Shown here piece after piece: positions 19,241-26,978 of a stretch of 64,000 bases of DNA (position 1 is its first letter; every line of letters starts with the position of its first letter). The notes below the pieces were generated by a model that ran no database searches, was not told the origin of the DNA, and saw nothing but the letters and a program-made list of their open reading frames with translations. Location of the stretch: NCBI GenBank assembly GCA_903900265.1, contig CAIUMM010000031.1, positions 1 through 64,000 of the forward strand. The letters are read 5' to 3'. The translations under genes and the position numbers were made by a program. The DNA is from an uncultured Pseudomonadota bacterium. GTDB lineage: Bacteria > Myxococcota_A > UBA796 > SXON01.

Positions 19241-20557
19241 ATGTTTGTCTTTCCCCTGCCAGAAATCGGCGAAGGTGTAGTTGAGGGCGAGATCGTCCGC
19301 TGGCTCGTGAACGTAGGCGACAGCGTCGCCACCGACCAGCCGCTGTGCGAGATCATGACCGACAAAGCGACGGTGGAGATCTCCTCGCCGAAGTCCGGTC
19401 GCGTCGCCAAAACCCATGGAAATCCCGGGGACGTCGTCAAGGTTCATTCTCCGTTGGTGGAGATTGACGTCGGCGGCGCCGCGGCACCCGCTCACGCCGC
19501 CCCGGCGCACGCACCCGCCCCGGCGCACGCACCCGCTCCGGCGCACGCACCCGCTCCGGTCGCCGCGCCGGTGGCTCCGAAGCCTGCGGTCGCCGCGCCG
19601 GTGGCTCCGAAGCCCGCAGCGCCGGTCGCCGGCCTCCCCGCGGCCGTAGCCGCGCGACTGCCGCCTCCTCCCGGTCAGAAGGCCATCGCCTCCCCGGCGG
19701 TGCGCGCCTATGCGCGTGAACAAGACGTCGACATCCACGGCGTAGGTGGAAGCGGCAAGGGTGGCCGTGTCACGCGGGAAGACATCGACCAGCACAGCGC
19801 GGCTCCTCTGCCCGTCGCGCCCGCAGCGGTGACGTACACGCGGACGAGCGCCGGCGCCGACGAGCACATCAAGATCATCGGGCTACGCCGGAAGATCGCC
19901 GAGAAGATGGTACAAGCCTACCGCACCGCGCCGCACTTTACCTATGTGGACGAAGTCGACTGCTCCCGACTCGTCGAGCTGCGCACCCGCCTGAACCAAG
20001 CCGGCGCCGCGCGCGGCATCAAGCTCTCCTACCTGCCGTTCATCATGAAGGCCTGCGCACAGGCCTTCCGCGAGTTCCCCACGGTCAACGCGGTGATGGA
20101 CGAAGAGAACTTCACGCTCATCGTGCGGAAGGACATCCACATCGGCCTCGCCACCGATACGCCCGCCGGCCTGTACGTGCCGGTGATCAAGCACGTCGAC
20201 CAGAAGAGCCTCGCCGAGATCGGCGCGGAGATCGCCGATCTCACGGGCCGGGTTCGCGAGAACAAGGCCCGCGTGGACGAGCTGACCGGCGGCACCTTCA
20301 CCATCACGTCGGTGGGCAACATCGGCGGGCGCTTCGCGACGCCGATCTTGAACCACCCCGAGGTGGCGATCCTCGGCGTGAACCAGATCCACGACCGCCC
20401 GGTGGCGATCGCTGGAAAGGTCGAAGTTCGACCCATGATGTACCTGTCTCCGAGCTTCGATCACCGGGTGATCGACGGCGCGGTCGCTGCACGCTTCGTC
20501 GGCGCGCTCAAGGCCATCCTTGAGAACCCCGAGAGCCTGCTGTTGGATCTGCGTTGA
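19241..20557 (+). CDS. 2-oxoacid dehydrogenase E2 (dihydrolipoamide acyltransferase)
   Basis: Core acyltransferase of a pyruvate- or branched-chain-type dehydrogenase complex. The 438-residue product has the full order: one lipoyl domain (about 1-78; lipoylated Lys42 in MTDKATVEI), an Ala/Pro/His linker with repeated APAHAP units (about 84-130), a peripheral-subunit-binding domain (ASPAVRAYAREQDVDIHG, about 145-180) and the catalytic domain (about 205-437) with the active-site motif DHRVIDGAVAARF. All key residues appear intact. It starts three bases after the E1-beta-like gene and its stop overlaps the next gene's TTG (TTGA). The odd feature is the state of both flanking E1 genes. Substrate cannot be decided from sequence. 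Confidence 0.95.
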   Translation: MFVFPLPEIGEGVVEGEIVRWLVNVGDSVATDQPLCEIMTDKATVEISSPKSGRVAKTHGNPGDVVKVHSPLVEIDVGGAAAPAHAAPAHAPAPAHAPAPAHAPAPVAAPVAPKPAVAAPVAPKPAAPVAGLPAAVAARLPPPPGQKAIASPAVRAYAREQDVDIHGVGGSGKGGRVTREDIDQHSAAPLPVAPAAVTYTRTSAGADEHIKIIGLRRKIAEKMVQAYRTAPHFTYVDEVDCSRLVELRTRLNQAGAARGIKLSYLPFIMKACAQAFREFPTVNAVMDEENFTLIVRKDIHIGLATDTPAGLYVPVIKHVDQKSLAEIGAEIADLTGRVRENKARVDELTGGTFTITSVGNIGGRFATPILNHPEVAILGVNQIHDRPVAIAGKVEVRPMMYLSPSFDHRVIDGAVAARFVGALKAILENPESLLLDLR

Positions 20558-21114
20558 TCGGCGGCGCAACGACCGTGGACGCACGTCCGGATCTCGCGGG
20601 TGCGGTCGAGCGGCTCCGCGCGCTGCACGCGGAAGCGGGCACCGTATCCGGGCGCGGCCTTGAAGCCCTGATCGCCGGCGCGACGCTCGGCGTGTCCAAG
20701 CGCACGTGGATCCTCCCGGGACGTCGTGAACTGGGCGCAGCGCTGCTGCGCGGCGCGAGCGCGGACTCCTTGCACACCGCTCGCCCCTACCGTGTCGTTC
20801 CGGCCGGCTCTTCACCGAGCGCACGCGCCGGACAAGCCGTCGGCATCGGCATGGCCGGCGAGAGCGCGCTGTGCTTCCTCGGCACCGGGAGCGTCGCGTA
20901 CGGCACCCTCGCCGAGCTGCTCGGACACCTCACGCCCGGCGTACAGTTCGTCGTCTCTTGGTACGACAAGCCGGGTCCATTCACGCTGCCGGTCTCGCCT
21001 GCGGGGATGTTCGCGGCTGCGGGCCACACCGTCGCCGAGGTCGATGGCACCGATGTCGCCGCGGTGTTCGACGCGGTGCGCGCCGGAAACGCGCTGGTGA
21101 TGGCGCGGCTATGA
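20554..21114 (+). CDS. Truncated E1-alpha-like protein lacking the thiamine-diphosphate motif
   Basis: TTG at 20554 overlaps the E2 stop. The 186-residue product resembles part of an E1-alpha thiamine-diphosphate-binding domain: AGQAVGIGMAGESALCFLGTGSVAYGTLAE aligns by eye with the region where E1-alpha has GHAVGxALA and then a GDG motif. Here the metal-binding GDG has become GTG (residues 110-112), and the distal NN of the cofactor motif reads WY. Normal E1-alpha has about 360 residues. Catalysis of its own is therefore unlikely. Position in an operon with E2 supports the family assignment; the alternative is an unrelated small protein. The stop directly abuts the stop of the convergent pseudouridine synthase gene, with no terminator between them. 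Confidence 0.65.
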   Translation: MIGGATTVDARPDLAGAVERLRALHAEAGTVSGRGLEALIAGATLGVSKRTWILPGRRELGAALLRGASADSLHTARPYRVVPAGSSPSARAGQAVGIGMAGESALCFLGTGSVAYGTLAELLGHLTPGVQFVVSWYDKPGPFTLPVSPAGMFAAAGHTVAEVDGTDVAAVFDAVRAGNALVMARL

Positions 21115-21987
21115 CTACTCGATAGCGGGGTCGTCGGGCGACACCGACACCTGCTGCCTGCCGCTGGCTGTCGGGAACTCGATGCGCCACGCGCGCAAAA
21201 AATACCCGAGGTCCCCGGGAAGAGCGTCCGAACGCGGCGTTCCACCCACGCCAAACAGCGGGTCGCCCAGCAGTGGATGGCCTGCGTAGGCGAGGTGTAT
21301 GCGGATCTGGTGCGGTCTACCGGTCTCGATGTCCACGTCCACGAGCGCGCCGGCGCCGTCCACTGCGACGGTGCGCACCCGCGAGACCGACGCCTTGCCC
21401 GCGGGACTCGCCGCCCAGATCGTCCCCAGCCGGGGGTGCGCGACCCGGCCGATGGCTGCGTCCACGACGAAGGCAGCCTCCGGAGCGCCCTCTACCCGCG
21501 CTCGATAGGTCTTCGCGACCTCCCCAGACCGCCAGGCCAGCTGAAGCCGGGAGCGCGATTCGACCGTTCGACCAAACACCACAAGGCCCGACGTGCCCCG
21601 TCCGAGGCGGTGCATCGGGCTCGCTTCGGGGTACCGGGACCGCACGAACGCCAGCAGCGTGTGCGTTAGAAACCCGCCGGCCGGCAGCGTCGGGAGCCCC
21701 GCGGGCTTGTCGACGACGACGACCTCCTCATCCTCATGCACCACGGCCCAACGACGCGGCACCTCGTCTTCCTCCCAACCCGGTCGATGCCACACCACGA
21801 CATCCCCCGCCGCAACAAGCGGCACCGCCGGCGCTGCCGGCGCACGCACTCCGTTGACCTCGACCTCGCCCGCTTCAACGCGCGCGCTCCAGATGCCCCG
21901 GCTACTGTGGGGAAACTCCCGGCACAGCCACTCTACGAGCACGTCGGCACGTTGCACTTCGGTCCGATAGGAAAATCCGAGATTCAA
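21115..21987 (-). CDS. RluA-family RNA pseudouridine synthase
   Basis: Predicted to isomerise uridine to pseudouridine in rRNA or tRNA. The 290-residue product begins with an S4-like segment (about 18-75), then the RluA core: VVVVDKPAGLPTLPAGG, MHRLGRGTSGLVVFGRT, VAKTYRARVEG and IETGRPHQIRIHLAYAGHPLLGD. In most RluA proteins the third motif reads HRLDxxTSG with the catalytic Asp; here the Asp position is Gly (codon GGA). From memory, some plant RluA-like proteins share HRLGRGTSG, so this may be a natural subgroup rather than a dead enzyme. The start is TTG at 21987 with GGAG six bases upstream. RNA target unknown. Confidence 0.88.
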   Translation of the reverse strand: MNLGFSYRTEVQRADVLVEWLCREFPHSSRGIWSARVEAGEVEVNGVRAPAAPAVPLVAAGDVVVWHRPGWEEDEVPRRWAVVHEDEEVVVVDKPAGLPTLPAGGFLTHTLLAFVRSRYPEASPMHRLGRGTSGLVVFGRTVESRSRLQLAWRSGEVAKTYRARVEGAPEAAFVVDAAIGRVAHPRLGTIWAASPAGKASVSRVRTVAVDGAGALVDVDIETGRPHQIRIHLAYAGHPLLGDPLFGVGGTPRSDALPGDLGYFLRAWRIEFPTASGRQQVSVSPDDPAIE

Positions 21988-22100
21988 CGCAGGCTCCGGT
22001 CACAGAACGCCAGCGGAGCCGTTCGGGAGAGCCCCGAGGAGGCTGCAGCGGGCGCGGTGTTCGTACCCGATCCGCGGCGGCAGGTCGAGGGGGCACGCCG

Positions 22101-22130
22101 TTGACCACAAGGGCTGACTCGGAGTATGAT
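22101..22130 (+). promoter_or_regulatory. Sigma-70-type promoter for the small secreted protein
   Basis: TTGACC (22101-22106), 18 bases, then TATGAT (22125-22130) is close to the housekeeping consensus and stands out in GC-rich DNA. It lies 32 bases before the ATG at 22163. Confidence 0.45.
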
Positions 22131-22162
22131 CCCCCCAGAAAACCTTTACGCATGGACGTCGT

Positions 22163-22711
22163 ATGACCCACTCCGCTCTCCTCTCCCGCGCATTCTTCAC
22201 ATCTGCGCTGGCTGGATGCGCGCTGCTCACGCTCGCGGCGGTGCCGGCGTGCGCGACCGCGTGCCCCGAGGGATTCACCGAGACCGACGACGGCAAGTGC
22301 CTCCGCAATCACTATGGCAGCGAAGACACCGCGACGCAGGGCTACGACCCCGGAAATGGCGGCAGCGGTGCGGATGCCCCGCAGCTGACCCTAACCCAGA
22401 GCCGCTACGCGACCGACTCCGGCGGCGTGGCGTTTCTGGAGGTGTTTCTCAGCGCGCAGGACCCGCAACAAGACATCGTCGGCGGGAGTATTCACATCCT
22501 CCTCGACGAAACCGGCAACTACGACCGCCCGATCGTCGCCGGCGTGATGGGGAGCCAGGACTACGAGCAGGCACAGTTTGATGACCCGGACCTGTGGTTC
22601 TCCATCCCGAACGTCGGTTCCGGAGACCACGTGGCCGACATCACCGCGACGGACGCCGCCGGAAACGTCTCCGCACCGCTCCACATCACGACCTCGTCGA
22701 CGCCGCAGTAA
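22163..22711 (+). CDS. Small exported protein, function unknown
   Basis: The 182-residue product has an N-terminal export signal with two possible processing sites, a lipobox-like ALAGC at residue 19 or a cleavage near VPACATA. Next come a Cys-containing segment (CPEGFTETDDGKCL, typical of myxobacterial surface proteins) and a Gly/Asp/Ser linker. The C-terminal domain (about 75-182) has alternating hydrophobic residues and ends DHVADITATDAAGNVSAPLHI, a phrase common in Ig-like or cadherin-like beta-sandwich domains. I do not recognise a named family. It has its own promoter and a strong terminator, so it is a single-gene unit. Confidence 0.75.
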   Translation: MTHSALLSRAFFTSALAGCALLTLAAVPACATACPEGFTETDDGKCLRNHYGSEDTATQGYDPGNGGSGADAPQLTLTQSRYATDSGGVAFLEVFLSAQDPQQDIVGGSIHILLDETGNYDRPIVAGVMGSQDYEQAQFDDPDLWFSIPNVGSGDHVADITATDAAGNVSAPLHITTSSTPQ

Positions 22712-22857
22712 TACCGACCCCGATCGTCGTGTCGTGGTTTGCGGCCGGAGCGCTGAAAAGCAAAGGAGGAACCGTACGGCACAGCGTTTGCTAATGCTGT
22801 AAACGCTCCTCCTGCCGACCGTATCTTCGTGCCCTGACCCGGCCGGTAGAGGTTGCC
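22712..22857. other. Intergenic stretch without a supported gene
   Basis: These 146 bases between the small exported protein and its terminator contain only short spurious frames. I see no conserved coding pattern, RNA gene or promoter. Confidence 0.5.
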
Positions 22858-22898
22858 AGCGGGGTCGGTAATCATGCCGACCCCGCTGCTTTCTTTTT
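22858..22898 (+). terminator. Intrinsic terminator after the small exported protein
   Basis: A perfect 11-bp stem (22858-22868 with 22877-22887), an 8-base loop, then a T-rich tract (22889-22898) on the plus strand. The T-tract runs into the last codons of the convergent sigma gene, whose TAA is at 22897-22899. No T-run exists in the minus direction. Confidence 0.85.
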
Positions 22899-23712
22899 AG
22901 GTGGTGGCGGCAGCCACGTGACGCCGCACACGCGAGATGGCTTGGGTGCGCAGCTGGCACACGCGCGACTCGCACACGCCGAGCTCTTTGCCGATCTCCC
23001 GGTACTTCAAGCCTTTCTCGTAGTACAGGTGCAGGACCTCGCGCTCCATCTGCGGCAGCATGTGAATGGCCCCCGCCATCGCCGAACGCGCCTCATCCCC
23101 GATCCACCGATCCAGCGCGTGCTCGGCGCTGTCCGCGACGCGGTCCGCGAGCGAGGCCCCGGTCTCTACATCCGCCGGCGCGTCGAGCGAGACGAGGTGG
23201 TGCACCACCGAGTTGCCGACCAGATCGTCATAGCCATCGGGAGACAAACCTAAGGCCTTGGCCATGTCTGCGCGCGTGGGCTCACACCCGAGCTGCTGCC
23301 GCAACGTCATGCGCGTCGTCTCAATCCGGGCGAGCTTCCGGCGAATGACCAACGGAACCCAATCGGACTGGCGCAGCGAGTCGACGATCGCGCCGCGGAT
23401 ACGGATCTCCGCGTACGCCTTGAAGGGGGTACCGCGGTCCGGGTCAAAGCGATCTACGGCGTCGATGAGCCCGAGGATCCCGACGTTGACGAGCTCTTCG
23501 GAGTCTACGTGCGCGGGGATGCGCCGGGAGATTCGCGCCGCGATCAACCGCACCAGCGCCAGGTGGTCCACGATCATCGCGTCGCGCTCGCTCTTCGTCC
23601 GAGGACGAGCGCTCAGGCGCGGCTCTGCGCTTACGACCGCCCCGTCGGCGCCGGCATCGACGGCCGAGGCCTCGACAAGACCGGTGCGGGAACGAGCGGA
23701 GGTGGCAGACAT
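22897..23712 (-). CDS. fliA: FliA-type flagellar sigma factor, first copy (sigma-54-driven)
   Basis: Directs RNA polymerase to flagellar promoters. The 271-residue product carries sigma region 2 (DSEELVNVGILGLIDAVDRFDPDRGTPF, then AYAEIRIRGAIVDSLR), region 3 (RMTLRQQLGCEPTRADMAKALGL) and region 4 (LHLYYEKGLKYREIGKELGV, CESRVCQLR). ATG at 23712 has GGAG eight bases upstream. A much longer open frame continues upstream but lacks sigma-like sequence and crosses the promoter, so it is rejected. A near-perfect sigma-54 promoter sits at 23739-23753. Compared with the second copy (47936-48709) it has a longer N-terminus and a more typical region 2.4. I propose that it reads the ACCGATA[G/A] promoters of the structural operons (inference). 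Confidence 0.95.
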   Translation of the reverse strand: MSATSARSRTGLVEASAVDAGADGAVVSAEPRLSARPRTKSERDAMIVDHLALVRLIAARISRRIPAHVDSEELVNVGILGLIDAVDRFDPDRGTPFKAYAEIRIRGAIVDSLRQSDWVPLVIRRKLARIETTRMTLRQQLGCEPTRADMAKALGLSPDGYDDLVGNSVVHHLVSLDAPADVETGASLADRVADSAEHALDRWIGDEARSAMAGAIHMLPQMEREVLHLYYEKGLKYREIGKELGVCESRVCQLRTQAISRVRRHVAAATT

Positions 23713-23738
23713 TGAACTCCTGTACCTCGCTGAAAGTA

Positions 23739-23753
23739 GCAATCCACGTGCCA
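23739..23753 (-). promoter_or_regulatory. Sigma-54 promoter of the first fliA
   Basis: On the minus strand TGGCAC, five bases (GTGGA), then TTGC followed by T: a full match to the sigma-54 -24/-12 consensus with correct spacing. The predicted transcript starts near 23728, leaving about 15 bases before the ATG with a GGAG. An enhancer-binding activator would be required; none is encoded in the window. Confidence 0.8.
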
Positions 23754-23876
23754 ACAAAATATTGCTGAAAAAGGACGTACATTGGTCGGGGGGGGGCTGA
23801 ACCTTCCTTCGCCCCGCGAAGCGACGTTCGCCGGAAATGCCGACAGGCACGCGTACACCGCTGGGTTGACACCCTA

Positions 23877-23908
23877 CAAACAGAGGCCCGCGCTCGGTTG
23901 CGCGGGCC
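23877..23908 (-). terminator. Intrinsic terminator after the 110-residue membrane protein gene
   Basis: A perfect 9-bp stem (23885-23893 with 23900-23908) and a 6-base loop, followed on the minus strand by TCTGTTTGT. It begins six bases after the TGA at 23915, which strongly supports that reading frame as a real gene and isolates it from fliA. Confidence 0.75.
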
Positions 23909-23914
23909 ACAACT

Positions 23915-24247
23915 TCAACGGCCGTTCTCCACGGCAGAGTGCCGTGCGGCGACCTCGCGGAACGCAGGCGTACCCGTCGCCGCCACGGAGGGTGTAGAGG
24001 CCATCGCCTCCTGCACCGCACTCGCGGCGCCCCAACAGGCCAGCGCAACCGCAAGCGCCGCCTCGAGCACCAATCGGCCCGTAGGGCTCGCCGCGGTAGC
24101 AGCCACCGGCGCGGACCGAACCAAAGCAGGTTGTTCGTCTCTGCCGTCCGGCGATCGGATCGCGTGAAATTCAGCCCGGCTCCGGTCGCCCCGGAGCGTA
24201 GCAGGGTGACTCCAAGACGAGGGCGCGAGCGTAGCGGGCTTGGACAT
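23915..24247 (-). CDS. Small single-helix membrane protein behind a sigma-54 promoter, function unknown
   Basis: ATG at 24247 has CGGAG seven bases upstream. The 110-residue product has a polar N-terminal half (MSKPATLAPSSW and onwards) with several charged residues, one predicted transmembrane helix (LVLEAALAVALACWGAASAV, about residues 61-80) and a short polar tail. I recognise no family. Three things argue that it is real: the sigma-54 motif at 24281-24295, the ribosome site, and an intrinsic terminator starting six bases after its stop. It lies between flgE and the first fliA, on the same strand, and shares its promoter type only with fliA here. A role in flagellar regulation or assembly is a guess from position and promoter. 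Confidence 0.6.
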   Translation of the reverse strand: MSKPATLAPSSWSHPATLRGDRSRAEFHAIRSPDGRDEQPALVRSAPVAATAASPTGRLVLEAALAVALACWGAASAVQEAMASTPSVAATGTPAFREVAARHSAVENGR

Positions 24248-24280
24248 CGAGGGCTCCGGAGAAGGGACGCCCGCCAACCT

Positions 24281-24295
24281 GCAAGCATCATGCCA
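24281..24295 (-). promoter_or_regulatory. Sigma-54 promoter of the small membrane protein gene
   Basis: On the minus strand TGGCAT, five bases (GATGC), then TTGC followed by A, with the same spacing as the fliA promoter. The predicted start near 24270 leaves a leader of about 22 bases containing CGGAG. Confidence 0.65.
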
Positions 24296-24352
24296 TCCGC
24301 CCCCTGACGGATACACGACGTTGGCCCGTGCTACCCGCCCCCTATTGCACGC

Positions 24353-24401
24353 CCAAAACGGCGAACACGAACGCCGCTTCTACGATGCGACGTTCGCGTT
24401 C
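24353..24401 (-). terminator. Probable terminator of the flgD-TIGR02530-flgE operon
   Basis: As minus-strand RNA, 24401-24387 pairs with 24377-24363 over 15 positions including two G-U pairs, with a 9-base loop, followed by GCCGTTTT. On the plus strand the two wobble positions would be A-C mismatches, so the hairpin is specific to minus transcripts. It starts 16 bases after the flgE stop. Confidence 0.65.
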
Positions 24402-24417
24402 ATGCTGCGGCCCGAGC

Positions 24418-25758
24418 TCAGATCAGGTTGACCAGCGTCTGCAAGGACTGGTCAGCTGCGGTGATGACCTTGGCGTTCGCCTGGTACATCCGCTGCGAGG
24501 TGATCATCGACACGAACTCGTCTTCGAGATCCACGTTGCTGCTCTCGAGCGCGTTGCCGGAGAGCGTGCCACGGTCGCCGCTGGCGGCGGCGCCCACCGC
24601 CGGATCCCCGGCGGCCTGGGACGCGGAGAACAAGGTGCCGCCTTCGCGCACGAGGCCGGACTGGGCGGTGAACGTGGCCAGCGCGACCTGCCCGAGCACG
24701 AGGTTCTCGCCGTTGGTGAACGAGCCGGTGATCGTGCCGTCCTGCGCCACTTCAAGCCGGGAGAGCGAGCCCGTGGTGCGGCCGTCCTGGGTCAGCGCGG
24801 TGACCGACGACTCATCGCCCGCCATGGTGAGCGCGCCTTCGGTCTCTACGCCGGCCGCGTCCATGCCGAAGTCAAAAGCGACGTCCGCGCTGGCCGCGCC
24901 GAGGAAGGTCCAAGGCGTGGACGCCGAGGTGTTGGTTTGGGTAAAGGCAGAGATCTTGCCGGCGGTGTCGAAGCTGACCGTGCCCGAGGCAATTTCAAAG
25001 GCAGAGTCCTCGGTGGTCGAGAACGCGGTGCCGGTGCCGTCGTACACGCCGGTCGCGTCGGTGACCGCGCGCCAGGTCCAGTCGGAGGTGCCCGAGCGCT
25101 CAAAGAGCACGCTTACGTCGTGGGAGACGCCGAGGCTGTCGTAGATCGTGATGCCCGCAGCGAAGTCCGCGGCGTCGCCGGCTTCGGTGAGCGTGTTGGT
25201 GCCGGTGCCGGTGCCGTACAGATCCATCGCGGCGAGATCCGCGCCGGGGATGGTCTCGGCCGACAACACCGCGTCCACAACGACGTTGCTGGTGACGGTC
25301 GCCGGGACAACCGGGCTGCCAATGCGAAGGTCGCTGACGACCGGGGAGAGCGAGCCGTTGGTGGCGTTGTAGCCCTGGAGACGCAGGCCCTGTGCGCTGG
25401 TCACATAGCCGCTGTCGTCCATGTAGAACTCGCCGTTCCGCGTGTAGAAGCTCTGGTTTCCAGAGTTCACCACGAAGAAGCCATTGCCACCGATAGCCAT
25501 GTCGAGCGCGGAGTCGCTGGTCGCGATGTTGCCCTGCCCGAACTGCGTGGACAAGCGGTTGGTCGCCGCGCCGCTGCCGAGTTGGCCGGTGCCGCCGAGC
25601 CCGAACACGTCCTGAGGGAGGAAGTCCGCGAAGGTGACGCGGGTGTGCTTGTAGCCGGTGGTTCCGATGTTCGCGATGTTGTCGCCGGCGACGCCGAGGC
25701 CCATGCTCGCGACGCCGAGACCGCTGGCTCCAACACTAAGGGTAGAGAAAAGGGACAT
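24418..25758 (-). CDS. flgE: Flagellar hook protein FlgE
   Basis: Builds the hook, the universal joint between rod and filament. The 446-residue product has the N-terminal rod/hook signature (SGLGVASMGLGVAGDNIANIGTTGYK), an FlgE/F/G-like core (DMAIGGNGFFVV, YTRNGEFYMD), a Thr/Ser/Gly-rich D2-like middle, and a C-terminal coiled coil (NVDLEDEFVSMITSQRMYQA, ending LQTLVNLI). ATG at 25758 has AAGGAG five bases upstream. It ends the operon flgD-TIGR02530-flgE. The 121 bases before it contain complementary 9-mers that could form alternative hairpins, one of which would cover the ribosome site. Middle-domain size is modest, as in short hooks. Confidence 0.96.
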   Translation of the reverse strand: MSLFSTLSVGASGLGVASMGLGVAGDNIANIGTTGYKHTRVTFADFLPQDVFGLGGTGQLGSGAATNRLSTQFGQGNIATSDSALDMAIGGNGFFVVNSGNQSFYTRNGEFYMDDSGYVTSAQGLRLQGYNATNGSLSPVVSDLRIGSPVVPATVTSNVVVDAVLSAETIPGADLAAMDLYGTGTGTNTLTEAGDAADFAAGITIYDSLGVSHDVSVLFERSGTSDWTWRAVTDATGVYDGTGTAFSTTEDSAFEIASGTVSFDTAGKISAFTQTNTSASTPWTFLGAASADVAFDFGMDAAGVETEGALTMAGDESSVTALTQDGRTTGSLSRLEVAQDGTITGSFTNGENLVLGQVALATFTAQSGLVREGGTLFSASQAAGDPAVGAAASGDRGTLSGNALESSNVDLEDEFVSMITSQRMYQANAKVITAADQSLQTLVNLI

Positions 25759-25825
25759 GGAAGCTCCTTGAGGTGCCTTGGCAGGCAGTTGGGATGGAAG
25801 CTCCGTCAGTCGGTCGGGAGCTTCC
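25757..25825 (-). promoter_or_regulatory. Alternative hairpins in the flgE leader
   Basis: In minus-strand RNA the 9-mer from 25825-25817 (GGAAGCTCC) is perfectly complementary to two later copies of GGAGCTTCC, at 25804-25796 and at 25767-25759. The second copy contains the ribosome site and touches the flgE ATG. Pairing with the first leaves flgE open; pairing with the second would block it. An accidental partial duplication of the start region is the alternative. Confidence 0.45.
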
Positions 25826-25879
25826 TCCGGGCCCCCTTGGAGAATTCCTTGGTCCGGCCCGGTAGTTGAAAATCAGATG

Positions 25880-26272
25880 TCAGCGCACTACGGCGGTTGA
25901 GTCGATGTTGGTGAAAATGTTTCCGGCAGCTTCCTGCCGTGTCATGACGGTGACGACCTTGCGGTCAGGCACCCCGACGATGAAGGCGTGATCGCCCATA
26001 AGAACAAGACTTTCTTTGGATCCACGTCGCGCGAGCTGGTCGATCGCAGCGCCAAGATCCGCGCGGTCGCTCTCATCGAGATCGATGCCACGCGACTCCA
26101 TGCGCGCTGCCGCGTGCTTGGAGAACTGCACCGTGCCGCTGTTGGGGACGGCCGGAGGCGGCCGCAGCAGCGCGTCGAGGCTGTCGCCAAACCCCGGAGC
26201 GGACTCGGGCATCCCGACGTTGGATAGAGAGGGAAGCGGGGCTGATCCGCCTACTGAGCCGATCCTGCTCAT
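25880..26272 (-). CDS. TIGR02530-type flagellar operon protein
   Basis: A small protein of unknown biochemical role found between flgD and flgE in many flagellar operons (family TIGR02530). The 130-residue product has the family core [20 protein letters not shown] (about residues 50-69), followed by a conserved [25 protein letters not shown]-like beta-rich segment, split here by family variation. It overlaps flgD by four bases (ATGA), so translation is coupled. Position and motif together make the family assignment good; the role, perhaps in hook export or scaffolding, is not established. Confidence 0.85.
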   Translation of the reverse strand: MSRIGSVGGSAPLPSLSNVGMPESAPGFGDSLDALLRPPPAVPNSGTVQFSKHAAARMESRGIDLDESDRADLGAAIDQLARRGSKESLVLMGDHAFIVGVPDRKVVTVMTRQEAAGNIFTNIDSTAVVR

Positions 26273-26943
26273 GGTGTCTCCCCGTCAACCAACCGGACAA
26301 TGTCTCCGATGCCGATGTCCACGCCTTCCACCGAAGGCGCAGCGGACCCGGTCGCGAAGGACATCTGGTCGATGGTGCCCTGAATGAGCGTCTGAACGTC
26401 GACGCTGTCGCCGTTCGCGTCGGTCGCGTAGACCGAGAAGGAGTAGTCGCCTTCGGGCACAAGCTGGCCGTTTTGGTCCTTGCCGTCCCAGGTAAACGTT
26501 CCCTCACCCGCACCCTGACCGCCGATGTCTTGGCTGAAGACCACGGTGCCGTCGGGGTTGGTGATGGTGATCGTGGTGCTGGCGGTCGCCTGCGAAGCGT
26601 CGAAGTGGATGTCCTCCGACCCGCTGGCGTGGTGGAAGGTGTCCCCCCGCGCGACGACGTCGCGCCCCAGCAGGTTGGTCATCGCAGCGTTGTTCATGGA
26701 CGCATTGACAAGGTACAACGAGTCCAACTGGCCGGACATGCCCTGCAGGCTCTCCAGCTGGGAGAACTGCGCGAGCTGCGCCACGAACTCCTGATTCGAC
26801 ATCGGCTCGGTCGGATCCTGATTTTGAAGCTGCGTGGTTAGCAACTTCAAAAAGGTGTCCTTCCCCAGCGAGGTCGAGCCCATATTGCTCGTTGCGGTTG
26901 GGATGTCGGCGGTGGTGTTCACCCCGATCGGGCTGGTGCTCAT
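26269..26943 (-). CDS. flgD: Hook capping / scaffold protein FlgD
   Basis: FlgD caps the growing hook and is needed for FlgE polymerisation. The 224-residue product has the N-terminal FlgD signature ([20 protein letters not shown], residues about 29-48, then [19 protein letters not shown]) and a C-terminal FlgD Ig-like region ([20 protein letters not shown]). ATG at 26943 lies exactly seven bases after the -10 element of a FliA-type promoter, so the mRNA probably begins at or next to the start codon. First gene of flgD-TIGR02530-flgE. Confidence 0.96.
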   Translation of the reverse strand: MSTSPIGVNTTADIPTATSNMGSTSLGKDTFLKLLTTQLQNQDPTEPMSNQEFVAQLAQFSQLESLQGMSGQLDSLYLVNASMNNAAMTNLLGRDVVARGDTFHHASGSEDIHFDASQATASTTITITNPDGTVVFSQDIGGQGAGEGTFTWDGKDQNGQLVPEGDYSFSVYATDANGDSVDVQTLIQGTIDQMSFATGSAAPSVEGVDIGIGDIVRLVDGETP

Positions 26944-26950
26944 ATACTAC

Positions 26951-26977
26951 CTATCGGTCGTAGTGTAAAAAAGTTGA
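26951..26977 (-). promoter_or_regulatory. FliA-type promoter of the flgD operon
   Basis: On the minus strand TCAA, 15 bases, ACCGATAG. Seven bases separate the -10 from the flgD ATG. The -35 lies just after the fliK stop. Confidence 0.85.
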
Positions 26978-26978
26978 G

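Noticed and set aside
23713-24291. Upstream extension of the first fliA frame to 464 residues
   Set aside because: The extra part is Arg/Pro-rich without sigma features and covers the sigma-54 promoter, a terminator and the small membrane protein gene.
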